Shown piece by piece: positions 8,218 through 8,236 of a stretch of 8,236 nt of DNA. How positions within the stretch are numbered: the stretch's first letter is position 1; each line of letters opens with the position of its first letter. The notes under the pieces were generated by a model. It was not told the origin of the DNA and ran no database searches. It worked only from the letters and a program-made list of their open reading frames with translations. The stretch comes from Desulfobulbaceae bacterium (GTDB taxonomy: Bacteria; Desulfobacterota; Desulfobulbia; Desulfobulbales; Desulfobulbaceae), in NCBI GenBank assembly GCA_027011235.1, contig JALVAI010000246.1, positions 1 through 8,236 of the forward strand, in the 5' to 3' direction. The position numbers and the translations under genes are program-made.

Positions 8218-8236
8218 TGGAAACGGATTCTCTCTC

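Noticed and set aside
8033..8236. Possible small gene or tRNA in the right-hand non-coding end
   Set aside because: No open frame with a start signal, and the stem arrangement is one long palindrome rather than a cloverleaf.

Overview
This window is a GC-rich bacterial chromosome segment carrying core housekeeping genes. Five genes lie head-to-tail on the minus strand, in transcription order dnaG (primase), rpoD (primary sigma factor), dprA (DNA-processing protein), rpe (ribulose-phosphate 3-epimerase) and pgi (glucose-6-phosphate isomerase, cut by the left window edge). One divergent plus-strand gene of unknown function lies upstream of dnaG. The dnaG-rpoD pair is the familiar macromolecular-synthesis pairing. 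The protein flavour, the GC-rich coding style and the palindromic repeat at the right edge suggest a sulfate-reducer-like Desulfobacterota, perhaps the Desulfobulbales. That placement is inference from memory, not a database result. Layout from left to right: 1-1427 pgi (3' end outside the window); 28-bp gap; 1456-2127 rpe; 100-bp gap with a near-perfect 17-bp dyad; 2228-3352 dprA, starting at GTG; 93-bp gap with a short palindrome; 3446-5047 rpoD; a 277-bp non-coding gap that probably holds rpoD control signals; 5325-7142 dnaG; a 161-bp divergent promoter region; 7304-8032 an unrecognised 242-residue helical protein with a very strong ribosome binding site; and 8033-8236 non-coding, dominated by a 134-bp imperfect palindrome followed by a long T-rich tract. 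How the genes relate: DnaG primes replication and RpoD directs bulk transcription. DprA handles incoming single-stranded DNA. Rpe and Pgi link the pentose phosphate pathway with upper glycolysis. The 28-bp rpe-pgi spacing supports co-transcription, while the larger gaps leave room for internal promoters. All five known genes look intact in their key residues. I found no phage, CRISPR, toxin or defence genes. The parts least explained by standard annotation are the 134-bp palindrome, the unknown divergent gene, and the charged N-terminus of RpoD where region 1.1 would normally be.
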